From: an uncultured Eubacterium sp.
GTDB lineage: Bacteria; Bacillota; Clostridia; Oscillospirales; Acutalibacteraceae
Reading direction: 5' to 3'
NCBI GenBank assembly: GCA_905234495.1
Contig: CAJOHE010000005.1
Span: forward strand, 54,455-118,454
Length of the DNA stretch: 64,000 nt
Part shown: in pieces, positions 61,732-64,000 of the stretch
Layout: the number at the start of each line of letters is the position of its first letter
Numbering within the stretch: position 1 is the first letter of the stretch
The notes under the pieces: model-generated
Told to the model about the DNA's origin: nothing
The model's input: the letters and a program-made list of their open reading frames with translations, nothing else
The model's database searches: none
Translations under genes and position numbers: made by a program

Positions 61732-62166
61732 ATGAAAAGGATTTTAACTTACGGCACGTTTGACCTTCTTCATTACGGCCACATCCGTCTGCTCAAAAGA
61801 GCCAAGGCGATGGGGGACTATCTTGTTGTTGCGCTCTCAACCGACGAGTTCAACGCGGGCAAGGGCAAGAAGGCTTACCACACATATGAGACAAGAAAGA
61901 AGATGCTCGAGGCAATTAGATACGTTGACCTTGTAATTCCGGAGAATTGCTGGGAGCAGAAGATTGACGACGTCAAGGAATACCATATCGACACCGTCGT
62001 TATGGGCGGCGACTGGGCAGGCAGCGACAAGTTTGATTATCTCAAAGATTACTGCGAGCTTGTCTTCCTCGACAGAACACCGGGCGTTTCAACGTCGATG
62101 ATTAAAAAAGACCTCGGCTTAAAGGAAGCGGTTAACGGAGTTGACCAGCTGCCGGATGAGAAATAA
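61732..62166 (+). CDS. tagD: Glycerol-3-phosphate cytidylyltransferase
   Basis: The 144-residue enzyme makes CDP-glycerol from CTP and glycerol-3-phosphate, the precursor of poly(glycerol phosphate) teichoic acid or glycerol-decorated polymers. GTFDLLHYGH carries the HxGH site and RTPGVSTSMIK the second signature. I chose the ATG at 61732, with GAGGTG upstream; a GTG three codons earlier would cover the ribosome site. No tagB/tagF genes are adjacent. Confidence 0.93.
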   Translation: MKRILTYGTFDLLHYGHIRLLKRAKAMGDYLVVALSTDEFNAGKGKKAYHTYETRKKMLEAIRYVDLVIPENCWEQKIDDVKEYHIDTVVMGGDWAGSDKFDYLKDYCELVFLDRTPGVSTSMIKKDLGLKEAVNGVDQLPDEK

Positions 62167-62167
62167 T

Positions 62168-62196
62168 ACAAGGACGACCGTCGGTCGTCCTTTTTA
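62168..62196 (+). terminator. Rho-independent terminator after tagD
   Basis: AGGACGACC (62171-62179) pairs perfectly with GGTCGTCCT (62183-62191), followed by four T. Confidence 0.92.
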
Positions 62197-62276
62197 ATGC
62201 GGAATTATGAATTCGGAATGCGTAATTGTCGGGTGGGCGCTGCCCACACCTGATGGTAACGGGCGGGCGCCCCAAA
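62197..62276. repeat. AATTC-type repeat remnant
   Basis: After the tagD terminator lie units GCGGAATTATGAATTCGGAATGCG and a TGGGC-GCT-GCCCA hairpin (near 62234-62246). These are related to the repeats at 48.3 and 50.1 kb but shorter and degraded. No gene is seen. Confidence 0.6.
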
Positions 62277-62551
62277 GGGCGTTGAACATAGGGATTTAAT
62301 AGATTTTGAAATGCTCTTTTCCGCTATAACGGCTTCAAAAAAGGGATTAAGGCGTCAGCCTTAATCCCTTTTTGTTCATTGTTCTATCGAAAAATTTCTA
62401 TTTCAAAATTGCCTTGCACCTCAAAAACTCGGATTTTTGTGTAAGACAAGGCAAAAAGCGCAGGAATACTTTGTGTCTTCCGAGCATTTTTAACGCAGTA
62501 TTACGCAAAAAGATGTTTTTTGAGGCTGTCAAATCCCTAAGTTCAACGCCC
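62277..62551. repeat. Palindromic element (copy 2), MITE-like, with 21-base terminal inverted repeats
   Basis: GGGCGTTGAACATAGGGATTT (62277-62297, in part) is the inverted match of 62531-62551 with 20 of 21 bases identical. Between them are a perfect 15-pair hairpin with A- and T-runs (62339-62372) and the 35-base core (62450-62484) that is inverted relative to 43342-43376. The flanking ACGGGC and GCCCGTT (about 62259-62264 and 62556-62562) also pair, so the element may have entered a terminator. No transposase gene or clear target duplication is seen. Confidence 0.75.
62339..62373. terminator. Bidirectional terminator-like hairpin inside the palindromic element
   Basis: A perfect stem of 15 pairs (62339-62353, 62358-62372) with a GTCA loop and A/T runs on both sides. 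It would stop transcription from either side of the element. Confidence 0.8.
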
Positions 62552-62663
62552 TAATGCCCGTTTTTTTATTTTAGCTCACACAAATATTAGAATAACCGGC
62601 TATTATTGTTTAAAACAACCAAAAAAATGGCATAAAAAAAAGTACACGTTCTGTTGACTTCTA

Positions 62664-62693
62664 TTGACATAATATGACGTAATACCGTAATAT
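62664..62693 (+). promoter_or_regulatory. Promoter of the secreted beta-helix-like protein gene
   Basis: TTGACA (62664-62669) is 18 bases before TAATAT (62688-62693). A leader of about 130 bases follows. A second TTGACT (62653-62658) is nearby. The leader includes a run CGTATACGGTCAGCTGC but no recognised riboswitch. Confidence 0.55.
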
Positions 62694-62827
62694 ATATTAT
62701 GGACTTGTATTTATTATACGGTAAGGGCATCTCCGTCAGATACCTGTTAATTTTTGCTCGTATACGGTCAGCTGCTCGGCTCCTTTTCCTTTAAAATGCA
62801 AATAATTAATGAAAGGATTTGATAAAA

Positions 62828-64000
62828 ATGAAATTTTCAAAGAAAATTCTTGCTGCAGTCCTTGCAGCGTTAATGGCAATCTCTATGATGCCGTTCACTG
62901 CTTTCACTGCATTTGCTGCTCTTGAACCCGTATCCTATAAGGACGCGGCGTATGACTCTGCCACCAACACGGTAACCTATACCGACGCAACCTGCGATGA
63001 TTACAATGTTGTTGCCGCAGACACTACAACCTTTGAGGACGGCAAGTGGTACGTTGTTAATTCGAATGTAACCGTTAACGGAAGCATTACCGTAAACGGC
63101 GCTGCAAACCTTATTCTTGCCGACGGATATACGCTGACGGTAACTCAGGGCGTTGCAGTTACAGACCCGAGCAGTCTGACGATTTTCGGTCAGGAAAACG
63201 GCACGGGTACGCTGACTGCTACCGGCGGTGATGACGCAGCAGGTATCGGCGGAATTTACGGCAAAAGCGGTCCTATAACTATTAACGGCGGAACTGTAAA
63301 TGCAACCGGCGGTGATGACGGCGGCGCAGGTATCGGTGCCAGTGACAGCAACTCATGCGGTAATGTTACCATTAACGGCGGTACGGTTAATGCTTCTGCA
63401 AGCGGCTCTTCCAATATGTACTGTATTGGAGACGCCGGTTGGGGTTCAAGCGGCGACGGTACTATTGCCATTCATGGCGGAACTGTAAATATTAATCCCG
63501 GCGAATATACCTACGGTATTGGCTATAGCGGTAACGGCACCATTAACATCACCGGCGGCGTAGTTAATGTTAACAAAGACAAGGCTTGGGCAACGGGCTT
63601 TAAAGGTGGTAATCTTAATGTCAGCGGCGGTGAAGTTTATGCAGCGGGTAGTGTTGCTGTTATGAGCAACGCTAACTTTACAGGCGGAACCTTTATTGCA
63701 GAAAGCCTCAGGGATAACAACCCGGCTATCCAAAGTTCTGTTTCTATCTCTTCCGATCTTAAGGTATTACTCGGCAGCGATGAGGCAAGCGCAGTTGAGG
63801 TTGAACCGTCTTTCATTGACTACAACAGTAGTGCATATTGGAATGCCAACCCTAAATGGATAAAGATTTATCCTGCTCCTGCAGGGCCGAACAACGGTGT
63901 AAACTTCACTCTTGACGACGGTGTTACAACTAACATCTATCTTGACTATCCTGAAGATTATACTGTAGAGTTTGAGTATAACCTCAACAGTGACGTAAGC
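62828..64000 (+). CDS. Secreted repeat protein, beta-helix-like (C-terminus beyond the window)
   Basis: The gene is open at the right edge; 391 residues are visible. After a signal peptide (to about residue 30), a stretch of about 200 residues is rich in Gly/Asn/Thr turns. Repeats such as ITINGGTVNATGG, VTINGGTVNAS and INITGGVVNVN recur every 20-30 residues. These suggest a right-handed parallel beta-helix like that of surface carbohydrate-binding or adhesin proteins. GAAAGGA lies 8-9 bases before the ATG. The missing C-terminus should show how it is held at the surface. No enzymatic motif is visible. Confidence 0.75.
   Translation, partial: MKFSKKILAAVLAALMAISMMPFTAFTAFAALEPVSYKDAAYDSATNTVTYTDATCDDYNVVAADTTTFEDGKWYVVNSNVTVNGSITVNGAANLILADGYTLTVTQGVAVTDPSSLTIFGQENGTGTLTATGGDDAAGIGGIYGKSGPITINGGTVNATGGDDGGAGIGASDSNSCGNVTINGGTVNASASGSSNMYCIGDAGWGSSGDGTIAIHGGTVNINPGEYTYGIGYSGNGTINITGGVVNVNKDKAWATGFKGGNLNVSGGEVYAAGSVAVMSNANFTGGTFIAESLRDNNPAIQSSVSISSDLKVLLGSDEASAVEVEPSFIDYNSSAYWNANPKWIKIYPAPAGPNNGVNFTLDDGVTTNIYLDYPEDYTVEFEYNLNSDVS

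Noticed and set aside
61089..62166. Teichoic acid gene cluster around tagD
   Set aside because: tagD has its own promoter and terminator and no tagB, tagF or tagG-like gene lies nearby, so no cluster is claimed.
62372..62554. 60-codon frame inside the palindromic element
   Set aside because: It lies across the hairpins and inverted ends, has no ribosome site, and its composition follows the repeats.

Overview
The window looks like chromosomal DNA of a low-to-mid GC, spore-forming Firmicute of the class Clostridia, probably close to the gut Oscillospiraceae/Ruminococcaceae. This is inferred from the gene content and order: the S10-spc-alpha ribosomal cluster with secY, adk and map, HPr kinase, WhiA, RapZ, a T-box leader on thrS, SpoIVB and CotJC sporulation proteins, a zinc-type S14, proteins built of choline-binding-like repeats, and the intergenic repeats. 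No rRNA, tRNA, CRISPR array, phage or complete insertion sequence was seen.

Layout. (1) 1-7369, minus strand: an exopolysaccharide operon reading Wzz-like protein, tyrosine kinase, priming sugar transferase, two GT4 glycosyltransferases, an acyltransferase and a radical SAM/SPASM enzyme that runs off the left edge. (2) 7.5-9.4 kb, minus: a Dabb protein and RNase Y. (3) 9.6-12.5 kb, plus: a T-box-controlled thrS followed by a lipoprotein that appears to carry two cystatin (stefin)-like domains. (4) 12.5-19 kb: a PHP phosphatase, a two-subunit ABC exporter, a lipid-type GT4 and the spore-coat catalase CotJC. (5) 19-30.6 kb, plus: an orphan membrane-anchored surface protein, then hprK, ROK glucokinase, murB, rapZ, whiA, dnaE, pfkA and spoIVB. 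(6) 30.6-46.9 kb, plus: the ribosomal protein supercluster behind a strong promoter and a roughly 240-base structured leader with an attenuator-like hairpin. The cluster is interrupted twice by repeat elements, between rpsQ and rplN and between map and infA. (7) 46.9-64 kb, plus: an acyltransferase, rpsU, a cell-wall-binding-repeat protein flanked by direct repeats, aroQ, efp, a GPH symporter with an unusual C-terminal membrane extension, gatCAB, an nfeD-stomatin-pspC operon, an alpha-galactosidase, thrH, tagD, and the start of a secreted repeat-rich protein cut by the right edge.

Functionally this is mostly housekeeping DNA (translation, secretion, replication, carbon-catabolite sensing, envelope synthesis) with small accessory inserts. 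The least explained signals are the tandem stefin-like lipoprotein; two palindromic elements of about 275-280 bp (43273-43550 and 62277-62551) that share a 35-bp core in opposite orientation; the direct repeats around the cell-wall-binding gene; the S10-operon leader RNA; and a 27-codon ORF just before nfeD.

All functional calls come from reading translated sequence and recalling family motifs. No database search was run.
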